Shown in pieces: positions 1-9,420 of a stretch of DNA of 64,000 nucleotides. The notes below the pieces were generated by a model. The model searched no databases. It was not told the DNA's origin and saw only the letters and a program-made list of their open reading frames with translations. Source of the DNA: Eutreptiella sp. 'Long Island Sound 2002' (Eukaryota > Euglenozoa > Euglenophyceae > Eutreptiales > Eutreptiaceae); contig OZ038381.1 in assembly GCA_964036045.1 (NCBI GenBank), positions 153,654,352 to 153,718,351 on the forward strand, in the 5' to 3' direction. How positions within the stretch are numbered: the first letter of the stretch is position 1; every line of letters begins with the position of its first letter. Made by a program: the position numbers and the translations under genes.

Positions 1-44
1 CTCACAAGCGCTCACAACATACAGGGGAGAGCCCAGGGCGCTGA

Positions 45-1322
45 TCAGGCACCCCTGGCTGCAATCGCCCGGGTGAGTGCTGCCAAGTCCGAAACGTGGT
101 TCTTGGTCTTGTGTTTGCGGATGTACTCCATGAAGGGAGTATTGACCCGCGGCACGAATGAGGAGACGGGTTCCCAGGTGTCGTGGGACGGCCCATAGCC
201 TCGCCAACGAACCTTGAACTCCAGACCTCCGGGTGCCGAGGCCTTCGGACGCTGAGCCAGGATCTTCTCGACAGTATAGTCGTCCTGCTCAGCATAGTCG
301 TCGTCCGAATCGGCCTCATGTTTGGCGTAGTCCAGGGACACATGTCGGCCACGGAGGTCGGGTTCCCGCACACGGAGTTGACTCTCGTGGCGCTCCCGGA
401 ACTGTCCGTGACCCACCTTGATGCGGTAGGTGTCCTCACCAATCCTGCGGACCACCTCGCCGGGTGTGAACCAGGTTTTGGTGCGGTGGGTGCCCATGGG
501 GCGGGGTCTGATCACCCACACCGGGTCTCCCACCCTGAACTTCTGCGCTGTCGAGCTCGGGGCGGACTTCTGACGCTCAGCATGCTCCTTCTCAAGCTGC
601 TGGCGGATGTCCCGCGCCGTTTGCTCTTGCCGCGCGAAGAACTCCTTGGCATCCATAGCCATGCCATCACCAGACAAGGGAAGTCCCCTACCCAGGGGGT
701 CCCTGCCGAAGAGAATCTGCTGAGGGAACAAACCGCCCGGAGTGGGGGTGTCATGATGGGCCTTCAGAGCAGGCCACATCTCCTCGAACCAGTTCCGACG
801 TGGATTGGTGATGTGGATCTTGCGCAGCTTCTCGAACAGCTGCCGTCCAGCCACCTCAGCACGGCCGTTAGACCGGCTGAGATAGGCGACGCTCTTGGCA
901 TGTCGTATCCCCATGAGGGAACACATAGCCTTGAACCAGCCACCAGTAAACTGGGGCCCTCGGTCACTGCAAATGGTGCGGGGGATGTCAAAGACGGTCA
1001 GCCAATGACGAATCATCATGACTGCCACTTCCTTGGCAAGCAACCCCTTTTTGCGTGCCGGAACGGCTACAACGTAGCCGCTGTGGCGGTCCACACAGAG
1101 AACCACACAGTCAAAGGTCTCCTTGCCAATGTGCACTTCGGGCATGGAGAAGACGTCCATGGCCACGCTCTCCATGGGCTGGTCAGGAACCGGGGTCCAT
1201 TGGGGTTCCCCCTTGACGTTCCGGTTATCGGGATTGCAGGCCTGACAGACCGAACAACCCCTCCTGACCTTCTTGATGGCGGTGTAGAGAACGATATGGT
1301 CGATCTCGAACCGACGCTGCAT
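45..1322 (-). CDS. Family A integrase core plus chromodomain (C-terminal pol, A1)
   Basis: This is the 425-residue C-terminal part of the A1 pol polyprotein; the integrase inserts element cDNA into the chromosome. The C-x2-C of the zinc-binding HHCC module is at residues 23-29 (CSVCQAC); its histidines lie upstream of the stop at 1335. The catalytic triad is D56 (MDVFS), D120 (SDRGPQF) and E156 (NGRAEVAGR), a D-x63-D-x35-E spacing typical of retroviral-type integrases. A chromodomain follows at about residues 348-400 (VEKILAQR, then VRWRGY, then DTWEP), expected to bind modified histone tails and direct insertion. It is in frame with the upstream pol ORF and separated only by TAG at 1335-1337. 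A2 has AAG there, so that stop is a mutation and the ATG at 1320-1322 is probably not a real start. Confidence 0.9.
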   Translation of the reverse strand: MQRRFEIDHIVLYTAIKKVRRGCSVCQACNPDNRNVKGEPQWTPVPDQPMESVAMDVFSMPEVHIGKETFDCVVLCVDRHSGYVVAVPARKKGLLAKEVAVMMIRHWLTVFDIPRTICSDRGPQFTGGWFKAMCSLMGIRHAKSVAYLSRSNGRAEVAGRQLFEKLRKIHITNPRRNWFEEMWPALKAHHDTPTPGGLFPQQILFGRDPLGRGLPLSGDGMAMDAKEFFARQEQTARDIRQQLEKEHAERQKSAPSSTAQKFRVGDPVWVIRPRPMGTHRTKTWFTPGEVVRRIGEDTYRIKVGHGQFRERHESQLRVREPDLRGRHVSLDYAKHEADSDDDYAEQDDYTVEKILAQRPKASAPGGLEFKVRWRGYGPSHDTWEPVSSFVPRVNTPFMEYIRKHKTKNHVSDLAALTRAIAARGA

Positions 1323-1334
1323 GTCAAGAGCTTG

Positions 1335-4300
1335 CTACTTGACCCCTGGGTGCAGCATGTGGTGGTGCCAAGCTTCACACAGCTCGAGCACCCGGGACTC
1401 CGGGACTAGCAGCTTACCATTCCGGTAGAGCTTGCCATCTTCCTCGGTCAGCCCCTTTGGCCACTTCTGCCCGTCGTCAGGGTCGGTCACAGCCCTATAC
1501 TCGGCCGCAAAGGCCTCAGACTTGGCGTAATCGTCGGTCCAGTCGTCCTGGAGGCAAGACTCCGGGAAGAGGTGCTTGTCGGATTCAGTTCCCACAGGGG
1601 GTGCCGGACCGGGCCTTCCGCCCGCGGCACCCACAGGGGCGAGTACACTGACCGTTCTGCTCACCCTCGAAGCGAGGGGGGCATCTGCGGCCATGACGAC
1701 GAAGCATTTGGCACCCTCCTCCTCCATCAGGCGCTCCATTTCAATGATCCTCTTGGCTTCAGCGGTTTCAGCCTCATCGCCATGGGCAGAGATATCCTGC
1801 ATGCCCTTGCTGGCGGGATAGGCCCACCTACTGAGACAGTCCGCCACGGTGTTATCCTTTCCAGGAATATAAACAACCGTAAGGTCGAACTTGGCCAAGG
1901 TCTCGTGCCATCTTGCCCGTCGGGAGGCGGGACCCGAGGGGGTGTCCACGTGCTCCTTGTGCCACGACTGCAGACTCTGATGGTCGGTGCAGACGGTGAC
2001 GGGATGGAGGGCTATGTACCCAGCCCATTTCCTGAGAGCCATGACAATGGCATACGCCTCCTTTTCACGGGGCGTCCACGTCCGTCTCTGGCCTTCCGCC
2101 AGGACTCGGCTCCAGAAGGCCACGGGCACGTGCCTCCCATCGTCAAGCACTTGCTCCAACACAGCGCCAATGGCGTAGTCGGAAGCGTCGGTGCGCAGGA
2201 CGAACCCTCGGTCGGGATCCACGAGGTGCAGACCCACTGCGGATAGCAGCGCCTGCTTCATCCCCTCAAAGGCCCGGTCGGACTCTTCAGTCCAGACCAG
2301 AGCCTTCTTGGACCCCTTCTTGGTTTCCTCTCGGTTGCCCTTGAGCATGGTCGTCATGGGGGCTGCATACTCGGCATACATTTTGATATACCCCGAGTAG
2401 TAATTGCAGAACCCCAAGTACGCCCGTAGCTCAGAGACCGTTTTGGGCTTTTCCCAGTGCTCAATCGCAGCCACCTTGCCAGGTATGGGCTTTCGCTGCC
2501 CGTTCCCGACTACGTGGCCAGCGAAGACCACCTCGCTTACCGCAATGGTGGCCTTGTCACTGCTGCCCGTGAGTTTGTGCCGAACCAGAAGGTGCAGCAC
2601 CCGAGTGACGTCCCTCTCGTGTGCCTCCAGGAGCTCCTCGTAGCTCATGCTGGGGTCCCCGGACGCGATGATCACGTCGTCCACGAAGGGGTCCGCACAG
2701 TCGCGCACCGGCTCAAGCAGGTTCTCCAGCATCCGCTGAAAAGCCGCATTGCCGTTGGTAACGCCCATGGGCATCACCTTCCACTGGAGAGGTCCAAGTG
2801 GGGTGCTCATGGCTGTGCAGGCACGGGACTCCTCGGCGAGAGGCATCTGATGATAACCATGTTTCAGGTCAATCACCTTGAAGATCCTCCGCCGGTGTTG
2901 CTTTTGCAGCATGTCCTCAATGAGGGGCAGCGTATAGCTGTCGTGCTGCGTTTGGGCGTTCAGGCCGCGGTAGTCGACCACGAGCCGCCACTCACCGGCA
3001 ACCTTCTTGGGGACGACGAAGCAAGGAGAGGCCCATTCGGAGTGGCACGGCTCGAGCCAGCCTCTCTGGATGAAGTCACGGAGGATCTTCTCCATGGCCT
3101 CTTTCCTCTCGCCCCTCAGGGCAAACTCCCGGTGACGATACACACGGGGGTCCTGCTTCAGTCGTATCTTGGCCTCGCCATACGGTCCACGCACCGGTGG
3201 GGGGAACACAGGTTTGCCGCTGAAGAAGGTCTCGCCATACTTCTGCTTCAGCCTGGCCCTCAACGCCTGGATCTTGGGGCAGTCATCGGACTCCGCCTTG
3301 GCTTTTCCGGGCACTTGAACCACGGAGCTTACTTGAGGGGTAGCGACCCCGCTCGCTTTCGGCTCAGGCGGTCTTCCCAGGTGGCCCAAAGGGCCATCTC
3401 TGGTCTTGCCTCGGAATAGATCGCGGTAGGTGGGTGGGTTACCCCCGATTGGCTCGTCCTGGCTGGACAGGTGGTCCAGTACCCTCCTTACGAGGGTATC
3501 TCCATCATAGGAACCAGAGACGATCGAGTCCACTTCCCACCAGGCTTTGTCCTGGCCTTTGCCCTCACGCTGGTTTCCCCAGTCGTGAAAGGGCTGATCC
3601 ATATACCCCTGAACCAGATCCCACTCCTCTTCAGTGAGGGGCTCTTCCGAATCCGATTCTTCGATGTCAACAGGGGGAACCGCAAAGCATTGCCTCCAAG
3701 GCTCTGCTATGATGCGGTTGACACACACGAAGTCCGTGGTGTCGGCCTGATCAAGGCCCCCATCCACATAGTGAAATTCCGTTGGCCATCTCTGGGGTGG
3801 CATGGGCTGTCCCTTAGCGTCCTGATAGACACTCTCTCCAGCCGGTAGGACGACCTTGTTCAAGGTCATGTTGGTCAATGAGGCTACCCAATGTCGGGTA
3901 CTTTCCTCCTCGGTGCATCCCATAGGAACAACCAGCACTGCCTTGGAGCGGTCCTTGCGAATCTTCGCTATCGCTCTTGGAATGTCCCAACGGGGGCAAT
4001 GGATCCACATCAATCCCTGATGCGGACCCCAGTGCTTCTTCAACGCGGAGTCCTGGGCGCTCCAGTACTTCTCACATACCCGCAGATGGGCGGAGGTTCC
4101 TGAAGAGAACGCATCCAGGGCCAGATCCGACGCTCCCAGGTCCGCGACCACTCGGTACGCCACTTCCGGCCTTACGCCGTACTCCTGGTTCGCTGGCCCA
4201 GTAGGCTCAGTGTCCAGCGCGGCCACTTCGAGCTGATTGCGTTCGGGGTGGATCCATTGGCATTCCACATGGTGCTCAGGTGACGAAAGCCACGAGAGCT

Positions 4301-5015
4301 GGTCGTCCTGGTACAGGGTCATGGAGGCCTGGGCCGGGAGGACGCCGGAGTCCGTCTCCATCATGAAGTCGTACCCGACGATCATGTCCCAGTCCATCTC
4401 GGCCTCGTAGAAGCTACCGTGCAGGAGGATTTCCTTGCCGAGGTCTGGGCGGCTCAGCTCACGATGGTTCACGAACTGCAGCCCAATGGCCGCTTCCTTC
4501 GTGCCTCCCACCATGTACTGGCCGTTCGCCACCTTCAGCCTGACAGGTTTCCGACTGTCGGTCAGACACTCTGGTGGAAGTAGGCCAGCCTTGACCAAGC
4601 TGACCTGAGCTCCCGTGTCGACCAACACGTCGAAAACCTTTTCCACTTCCCCGCATAAGGCACGGACCTTAAGATGCAACTGCCGCTCGCGACCGACACG
4701 GCGCACGGCGTGCAAACTCAGGATCTCCGGCCGTTCCAGAAGCTCCACAAGCGACTGGTGCAGGTCGTGGACAATGAGCTCAGGCTGCCCATCTGCAGCA
4801 TCCAGCTGCGGTCCGGGTGATCCTCCGATACTCTCGGATAGATCCTGTAGTACATCAAACACGTTCTTGGTCGCGAAGGACGGACGGGTGCAAGGGTTCG
4901 TGCCTTCACTTGCCCTCACCCCGCCTCCGCGACTGGGCGCCGGACCGGGCCTTCCGCCCGCGGCAGTCCCCTTGTGCTTATAGACTCCCGACTGGGATGG
5001 TTCGGCGCTTCCCAC
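1335..5015 (-). CDS. Family A pol: protease, Dam-like segment, RT, RNase H, integrase zinc module (A1)
   Basis: Large pol ORF of 1226 residues. The aspartic protease motif VLVDTGAQ is near residue 135. A segment at about 3880-4130 (LALDAFSSG, then WIHCPRW) resembles the Dam-like domain of DIRS elements. The RT carries LVVDYRGLN, the thumb-side KVMPMGVTNGNAAFQRM block and the catalytic box PFVDDVI. RNase H has LRTDASDYAIGAVLEQ. The start of the integrase zinc finger (WHHHMLHPG) ends at a TAG that A2 lacks. The nominal first codon is GTG, not ATG; the frame is open upstream to the gag stop at 5067, so translation most likely arrives by readthrough from gag. Confidence 0.92.
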   Translation of the reverse strand: MGSAEPSQSGVYKHKGTAAGGRPGPAPSRGGGVRASEGTNPCTRPSFATKNVFDVLQDLSESIGGSPGPQLDAADGQPELIVHDLHQSLVELLERPEILSLHAVRRVGRERQLHLKVRALCGEVEKVFDVLVDTGAQVSLVKAGLLPPECLTDSRKPVRLKVANGQYMVGGTKEAAIGLQFVNHRELSRPDLGKEILLHGSFYEAEMDWDMIVGYDFMMETDSGVLPAQASMTLYQDDQLSWLSSPEHHVECQWIHPERNQLEVAALDTEPTGPANQEYGVRPEVAYRVVADLGASDLALDAFSSGTSAHLRVCEKYWSAQDSALKKHWGPHQGLMWIHCPRWDIPRAIAKIRKDRSKAVLVVPMGCTEEESTRHWVASLTNMTLNKVVLPAGESVYQDAKGQPMPPQRWPTEFHYVDGGLDQADTTDFVCVNRIIAEPWRQCFAVPPVDIEESDSEEPLTEEEWDLVQGYMDQPFHDWGNQREGKGQDKAWWEVDSIVSGSYDGDTLVRRVLDHLSSQDEPIGGNPPTYRDLFRGKTRDGPLGHLGRPPEPKASGVATPQVSSVVQVPGKAKAESDDCPKIQALRARLKQKYGETFFSGKPVFPPPVRGPYGEAKIRLKQDPRVYRHREFALRGERKEAMEKILRDFIQRGWLEPCHSEWASPCFVVPKKVAGEWRLVVDYRGLNAQTQHDSYTLPLIEDMLQKQHRRRIFKVIDLKHGYHQMPLAEESRACTAMSTPLGPLQWKVMPMGVTNGNAAFQRMLENLLEPVRDCADPFVDDVIIASGDPSMSYEELLEAHERDVTRVLHLLVRHKLTGSSDKATIAVSEVVFAGHVVGNGQRKPIPGKVAAIEHWEKPKTVSELRAYLGFCNYYSGYIKMYAEYAAPMTTMLKGNREETKKGSKKALVWTEESDRAFEGMKQALLSAVGLHLVDPDRGFVLRTDASDYAIGAVLEQVLDDGRHVPVAFWSRVLAEGQRRTWTPREKEAYAIVMALRKWAGYIALHPVTVCTDHQSLQSWHKEHVDTPSGPASRRARWHETLAKFDLTVVYIPGKDNTVADCLSRWAYPASKGMQDISAHGDEAETAEAKRIIEMERLMEEEGAKCFVVMAADAPLASRVSRTVSVLAPVGAAGGRPGPAPPVGTESDKHLFPESCLQDDWTDDYAKSEAFAAEYRAVTDPDDGQKWPKGLTEEDGKLYRNGKLLVPESRVLELCEAWHHHMLHPGVK

Positions 5016-5066
5016 GTCACCATCCTGCGACCGCCCTAGCTGGGGCCCTTGGCTGCAGGGGCTCCG

Positions 5067-5069
5067 CTA
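5067..5069 (-). other. In-frame UAG between gag and pol, candidate readthrough site (A1)
   Basis: The Gag frame ends at TAG followed by CGG AGC. The same frame then stays open for 17 codons to the GTG listed as the start of pol and on through protease. Gag and pol are therefore separated by one stop codon only, as in retroviruses that make Gag-Pol by stop suppression. CGG directly after a stop is a recognised leaky context. Function is inferred. Confidence 0.6.
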
Positions 5070-7058
5070 GGGGTCGTCGGTTGTGGAAGAGGGGGTGTTC
5101 TCCTCGGCCTCAACGTCGTTGACGCCCTTCTTTCTTCCCCCTTTACCTCCTCCTTTACCCTTCTTGTCCTTGTCCTTGTTCTGGTCATTCTGGTTGTTCT
5201 CCTTGTTCTTGTTGTCCGACCTGGGGACCCAGTTCCGCTTGATCTCCTGGATCTCCTTGGCCAACTCGGTCCCCACCGACGACATCAGCTTGGCCAGCTC
5301 GTCCTTGTCGACCTCCATTTTGGCTTCCCGGATACCCGCGGGCGCACGCTTCTTCGACCCGTGCGCCTTCTTGTAAGCCTCTGTGTCGGCCTTGTGGACG
5401 GGGCATGTTCGGTGGTCATGGTTGAAGCCTTTCTTCCTCCCATAACACACGAAACAGCCCTGAGGGTGAGCTCGTATGAACTCCCCAAAGGACAGCGGAG
5501 GGTCGCCAATGCGGCGAGGGTCCCTCTTCTCCTGCTTCCTCCAACCCTGCTGCAGGGGCTTCCAGTTTCCCGGCTTGCTCCCCGCGTTCAGGTTCCTGGC
5601 CACGAAGGCACAAACGGCCACTTCGGCGGGCTCATCGTCGTCGTCATCGTCGACGAGAGTCTCATCGCCGCCGGCTCCCGCTGGGTCCATGGCAGATTCC
5701 CCGCCAGGTCCCTCGCCAACGTAGTTGACGTCGCGGTCGCCGGGCCTCAACCCGCGGGTGTGGTGGAGGTTTCGGTACTCCTTGAGTACTTCCTCGCCAA
5801 CCCACTCCAGGATCTCGTCGCAGCTCATCCGCGCCGGGATGGGCTGCAGACGGATGGTCTGGCCGCTCAACTCACAATCGTCAAGGCGCCACATCGCGGT
5901 CTTCTCGCGATCGCCCGAGACGGTGATGAGAAGAGCGTTCCGCAGGGAGTGCCGTTTGACATCCCGGGCCACGTTCTTCTTCGCCCAAGACACCACGTTC
6001 GTATGATACTCCTTGGGGAGCATCATCTTGACCGTGTGGTTGGACTTGGCCCGCTTGGATTCCTCCTTGGTGACCCTTTTGATCCATGCTTCCGGCAGCA
6101 TGGAGAGCAGGCGAGCCTGCTCGTCACCCTCGTTCCAATCCTCCACATTGCGGCGGAAGAGGGTGTATTTCCCTCGGAAGTCACGCCAGTCCCGTAGGCG
6201 GATCTCCCGTCCATCATGCTCAAGCTTGATGGACTTCCAGCGCTTGGCAGCCACCTGCGGAGCGTCCACCCGCTCCTGCTCGTTGAGCCACTTCTTGGCG
6301 TCCTTGAGGGTCTTGATTTTCCCCTCCTTGGTCGCCACGAAGTATAGCTCGCCGAGCACTTCCGGCAGGCGGTACCTGAACCGTTTGAAGACATATCTCT
6401 CCGCATCCGCGGGAGGTAGGTCTTCAGTGACGGTCAGCCCCGGATCGTCCAGCTTCTCCAAGAAGCGGTCGAGGTTGAGGGGGTTGCCGTCGTACATGGG
6501 GGGCTTGATGTCCTTCAAGTCTTCCCGCACGCATGAACGCCGGCCGCGAGGTCGACCGAGGTTCCCATCGGCCTCGCCCACGGACTCCCACGGCCGCCAC
6601 GTCCATCTCCTCCATGGAGTCCCTGTGGCTACGCCGCGGTTCCTCCACGTACGCTGAACCAAAATGTTCACGCCGTACTGCATCCATGTATGCATCCTCA
6701 TCACGGCGCCGGCGGCTGCGTTCAGCGGCCTCCCGTCGTACACCACGCGGCGGGCTGATGTCGAACTCCTCCAGGTCCAGGTCCAGGTCCAGGTCCTCAC
6801 CTTCGCCGACATCCCACTCCACGTCTCCTCTGGGGACCTCATCCCTGAGTCCACCATAACGTCCTCCAGCCCTGGGGATTGGCGCCGGGGCTGGTGCCGG
6901 GCGTCGGGGGCGTACAGGCGTCCGCGGTGGGGCACGGCGGTTGTGGTAGTCCGCGCTGAGCCACTCATCGCGCCATTCCTCACTGCCACTGCCGGGCGGC
7001 ACGCGCTCGTTGCGGCGGCCCGCGCTGTGGTGAGAGGGGGCGGTGAGAGAGGGGGCAC
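5067..7058 (-). CDS. Family A Gag, capsid and nucleocapsid part (A1)
   Basis: The credible coding part runs from about 6540 to 5067; the earlier part of this frame is a shadow of the other gag ORF. It contains a capsid-like helical region of the retrotransposon Gag type (starting near MYDGNPLNLDRFLEKLDD) and a zinc knuckle CFVC...HDHRTC with spacing C-x2-C-x8-H-x4-C, four residues longer than the usual C-x2-C-x4-H-x4-C. A lysine-rich tail follows. Gag forms the particle and binds element RNA. It is joined to the N-terminal gag ORF by a +1 change of frame around 6535. With no second copy of this region in the window I cannot tell a programmed shift from an indel. Confidence 0.8.
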   Translation of the reverse strand: MPPLSPPPLTTARAAATSACRPAVAVRNGAMSGSARTTTTAVPHRGRLYAPDARHQPRRQSPGLEDVMVDSGMRSPEETWSGMSAKVRTWTWTWTWRSSTSARRVVYDGRPLNAAAGAVMRMHTWMQYGVNILVQRTWRNRGVATGTPWRRWTWRPWESVGEADGNLGRPRGRRSCVREDLKDIKPPMYDGNPLNLDRFLEKLDDPGLTVTEDLPPADAERYVFKRFRYRLPEVLGELYFVATKEGKIKTLKDAKKWLNEQERVDAPQVAAKRWKSIKLEHDGREIRLRDWRDFRGKYTLFRRNVEDWNEGDEQARLLSMLPEAWIKRVTKEESKRAKSNHTVKMMLPKEYHTNVVSWAKKNVARDVKRHSLRNALLITVSGDREKTAMWRLDDCELSGQTIRLQPIPARMSCDEILEWVGEEVLKEYRNLHHTRGLRPGDRDVNYVGEGPGGESAMDPAGAGGDETLVDDDDDDEPAEVAVCAFVARNLNAGSKPGNWKPLQQGWRKQEKRDPRRIGDPPLSFGEFIRAHPQGCFVCYGRKKGFNHDHRTCPVHKADTEAYKKAHGSKKRAPAGIREAKMEVDKDELAKLMSSVGTELAKEIQEIKRNWVPRSDNKNKENNQNDQNKDKDKKGKGGGKGGRKKGVNDVEAEENTPSSTTDDP

Positions 7059-9420
7059 TGGCGCTGGGGCGACTCCTGGGGGCTCCGCCGGGGGCGTGGG
7101 GTCTGCCTGGACCTGGTCCGGGTCCCCAGCCGTCGTCCGACGAGCCAGACTCCAGGGGTGGGTGGTCGCTGCCTACGTTCCCACGGGCCTCCAGCGCGTC
7201 CAGCCTCTCCTGCAGGTCGCTGACGACGTTGGTCAGCGACTTGGTCTCGGCCCTGGCGATGTCCAGGTCGTTCTGCGCGCGCGCGGCGACCCCGGAGATG
7301 CGAGCCATCTCGACCTTGCCCGTGTCTACCTCGCACTCGAGGGCAAAGACCCTCCTGCGGAGGTAGACAATCCACCGCCAGGTGGTATCTGGGTCGCCGT
7401 TCCCTGGTGGGTCGTCGGGGTCCCCAGGGGGTCCTCCAGGAGGGCCTCTGCCGGGTCCGCCCGGTCCAGGGGGTCCTCCCCCGCCCGGTGGTCCGCCTCC
7501 AGGGGGTCCACTTGGTGGGCGTCCTCCAGGGGGTCCTGATGGTCCTCCGCCAGGGGGTCCCGGTGGGTCTCCGCCGGGTCGCCTCGGTGGGTCCGAGGAT
7601 GGGCGCTTCCTCGTGATGCCGAACTCCATGTCGTCATCCTCGTCCATGTCGCCCCACCTGGGCGTCTCGGTCACGGAGGACTCCGAGCTCCGGTAGGGAG
7701 GAGGGGGATCCTCATCCTCACCTTCCGGTTCCATGGGGACGTCTCCGCCGCCTCCGCCCGTCCAAGCCACCACTTGGCGATGTCGACGGCCTCGTTCATC
7801 CCCGTCACTGGCGGTGAAGAAGGGGTCACTGTCGTGGGGGTGCCCACCCGCTGGCCTCCGCGGCCTCTCAGGGGTCTTCCCCTTGCCCTTCCTCCGTCGA
7901 CGGGCGGTGGTGCTACCGCTCCCACTGCTGCCCGTGTCCGCCTCATCCAGCTTCATCCTGGAGGAGACGTCCCCTTCGAAAAGCCTTCGAAGGGTCTCCA
8001 CTCGCGATCCTCCCGGGGGAGTCTCGTGGCGGAGTTTGGCCTCTGCCTCCTCCATTGCGGCGGCGGTGGCTGCGGCAGCTCGCGCTTCGGCTTCTTCCCG
8101 AGCACGAGCCGCCTCGGCTTCCCGGGCCTGCAGCAGCTGCGCCTTCTGCGCCTCCAACGCCGCCAGCTCCGCCTCCGTCTTGGCCTTCTCCTCAGCGACC
8201 TTCCGTCGCGCGGCCTCGATGGCTTCCTTCTTGGCGGCATCCTCCTGGGCCTTAGCCGTCGCTTCGGCGTGGGCCCTTTCCTCCGCCTCCTTCTTTGCCC
8301 TCCCTTGGGCAAGCGCCTCTTCCAGCGCCTTCACCTCGGCCTCCTTGCAGGCAATGGCCTCCTGCGTCAGGCGGGCTTCCTCGTCGGCTGCCGCCAACTC
8401 ACCGTTGACCTGGGCAGTCGCTGCCCCGTGGGCGGCCACGGCCGTGAGTCCGGCCGCAATGGCCGCCACGGTCTGGGCGTGGATGGCCATGCCATGCGCC
8501 CACTGCGCAGCCTCCTCCTGGGCGATGCCGATGGCGCCCTCCACGGCAGCGCTGTACTGCCTGGCCCGTTGCCGGGCAACCCGACGGTTGCAGGGCACCC
8601 CACAGGCGCGCTCACAGGCGCGCGCCACGTCCTTTTCGGGAGCGACGCTGCTGCTGGAGCTGGCCTGGTCGGCCGGCGTCCTCCCGCGGTGGGCCGACTC
8701 GATGTCGCCGCTGGGGCCTGCTGAGGCCTGCCGGGCCTTCAGGAGCAGCGAACGGGGCTTGGCCTGGGTCTGCTTGGCGACTTGGATGTAGTCGCCAAGG
8801 GTGGTGGAGCCGGGGTGGTGTCCACCATTGGGCCGTTGAGGACTGGGGGCTGGGGTTCCGCCCTTGGCGCCTTGGGCGGCTTCGGCAGCCAGGGACTCCT
8901 GGTACTCCCGCCACCTCCGGTCCCTCTTCTTGTCCCCGGCGGACCGCTTCTCCGTCCCCGGAGACGCGCTGCTGCTGCCCTGCAGCCTGCGCTCGCTTCC
9001 CGGTTCCGGGAACTTCTTCTCGATCACGTCCCAGAGGGAGACGTTGATCAAGGCGCCCGACGGGTAGGCGTTGGGCTCCTCGTCCTCCTCAATCCCGTCG
9101 GGACGCAGGCCTTCGCCGGGCCTGTCCGGCCGGGTCCACGTCCTCCAGCGCCTCTGCTGGTGGCGGTACTCGTACCCCTCCGCCCGCAGCCAGTCCTCCA
9201 CGGCCTGCAGGCGGTCGGGGGCGATGTCCGTGCGGAGCTCGAAGCTCCTGGGCATGCCGCCTTCGCACTGGGGGTTGCTGTGGCGGTAGTGCTGGTCCCA
9301 AACCAACCCACGCAGCAGGCGTGCTGCATGGGGGTGGGGCCGCGGCCACGTCCTGCCCGCTTCCTGCCAATTCACCATGGCAGCGGGGGCGTAGATGGTC
9401 TTGAAGTCCTTGATGTGCAC
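6424..9420 (-). CDS. Family A Gag, long N-terminal part with coiled coil and Pro/Gly tract (A1)
   Basis: ORF of 998 codons whose nominal start is GTG. The first ATG in frame is at 9376-9378 (MVNWQEAG), which I take as the likelier start. After the N-terminal region come an Ala/Glu-rich stretch predicted to be coiled coil (roughly residues 340-460), then a collagen-like Pro/Gly tract (window about 7380-7600), an Asp/Leu repeat (EDLDLDLDLEE) and an Arg-rich region. The useful frame ends near 6535, where the capsid part continues in the +1 frame. No known domain was recognised in the N-terminal half. The position directly after the leader and the continuity with the capsid part identify it as Gag. 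Confidence 0.75.
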   Translation of the reverse strand: MHIKDFKTIYAPAAMVNWQEAGRTWPRPHPHAARLLRGLVWDQHYRHSNPQCEGGMPRSFELRTDIAPDRLQAVEDWLRAEGYEYRHQQRRWRTWTRPDRPGEGLRPDGIEEDEEPNAYPSGALINVSLWDVIEKKFPEPGSERRLQGSSSASPGTEKRSAGDKKRDRRWREYQESLAAEAAQGAKGGTPAPSPQRPNGGHHPGSTTLGDYIQVAKQTQAKPRSLLLKARQASAGPSGDIESAHRGRTPADQASSSSSVAPEKDVARACERACGVPCNRRVARQRARQYSAAVEGAIGIAQEEAAQWAHGMAIHAQTVAAIAAGLTAVAAHGAATAQVNGELAAADEEARLTQEAIACKEAEVKALEEALAQGRAKKEAEERAHAEATAKAQEDAAKKEAIEAARRKVAEEKAKTEAELAALEAQKAQLLQAREAEAARAREEAEARAAAATAAAMEEAEAKLRHETPPGGSRVETLRRLFEGDVSSRMKLDEADTGSSGSGSTTARRRRKGKGKTPERPRRPAGGHPHDSDPFFTASDGDERGRRHRQVVAWTGGGGGDVPMEPEGEDEDPPPPYRSSESSVTETPRWGDMDEDDDMEFGITRKRPSSDPPRRPGGDPPGPPGGGPSGPPGGRPPSGPPGGGPPGGGGPPGPGGPGRGPPGGPPGDPDDPPGNGDPDTTWRWIVYLRRRVFALECEVDTGKVEMARISGVAARAQNDLDIARAETKSLTNVVSDLQERLDALEARGNVGSDHPPLESGSSDDGWGPGPGPGRPHAPGGAPRSRPSASAPSLTAPSHHSAGRRNERVPPGSGSEEWRDEWLSADYHNRRAPPRTPVRPRRPAPAPAPIPRAGGRYGGLRDEVPRGDVEWDVGEGEDLDLDLDLEEFDISPPRGVRREAAERSRRRRDEDAYMDAVRREHFGSAYVEEPRRSHRDSMEEMDVAAVGVRGRGRWEPRSTSRPAFMRAGRLEGHQAPHVRRQPPQPRPLLGEAGRSGADRH

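Noticed and set aside
183-1409. 408-codon ORF antisense to A1 integrase, with a 437-codon counterpart at 16325-17638 antisense to A2
   Set aside because: It mirrors a strongly biased GC-rich coding strand; conservation follows from the integrase, and no domain is visible in the antisense product.
7043-8791. Long plus-strand ORFs (for example 7733-8791) opposite family A gag
   Set aside because: Shadow frames of the repetitive Ala/Glu and Pro/Gly gag sequence; no independent support.
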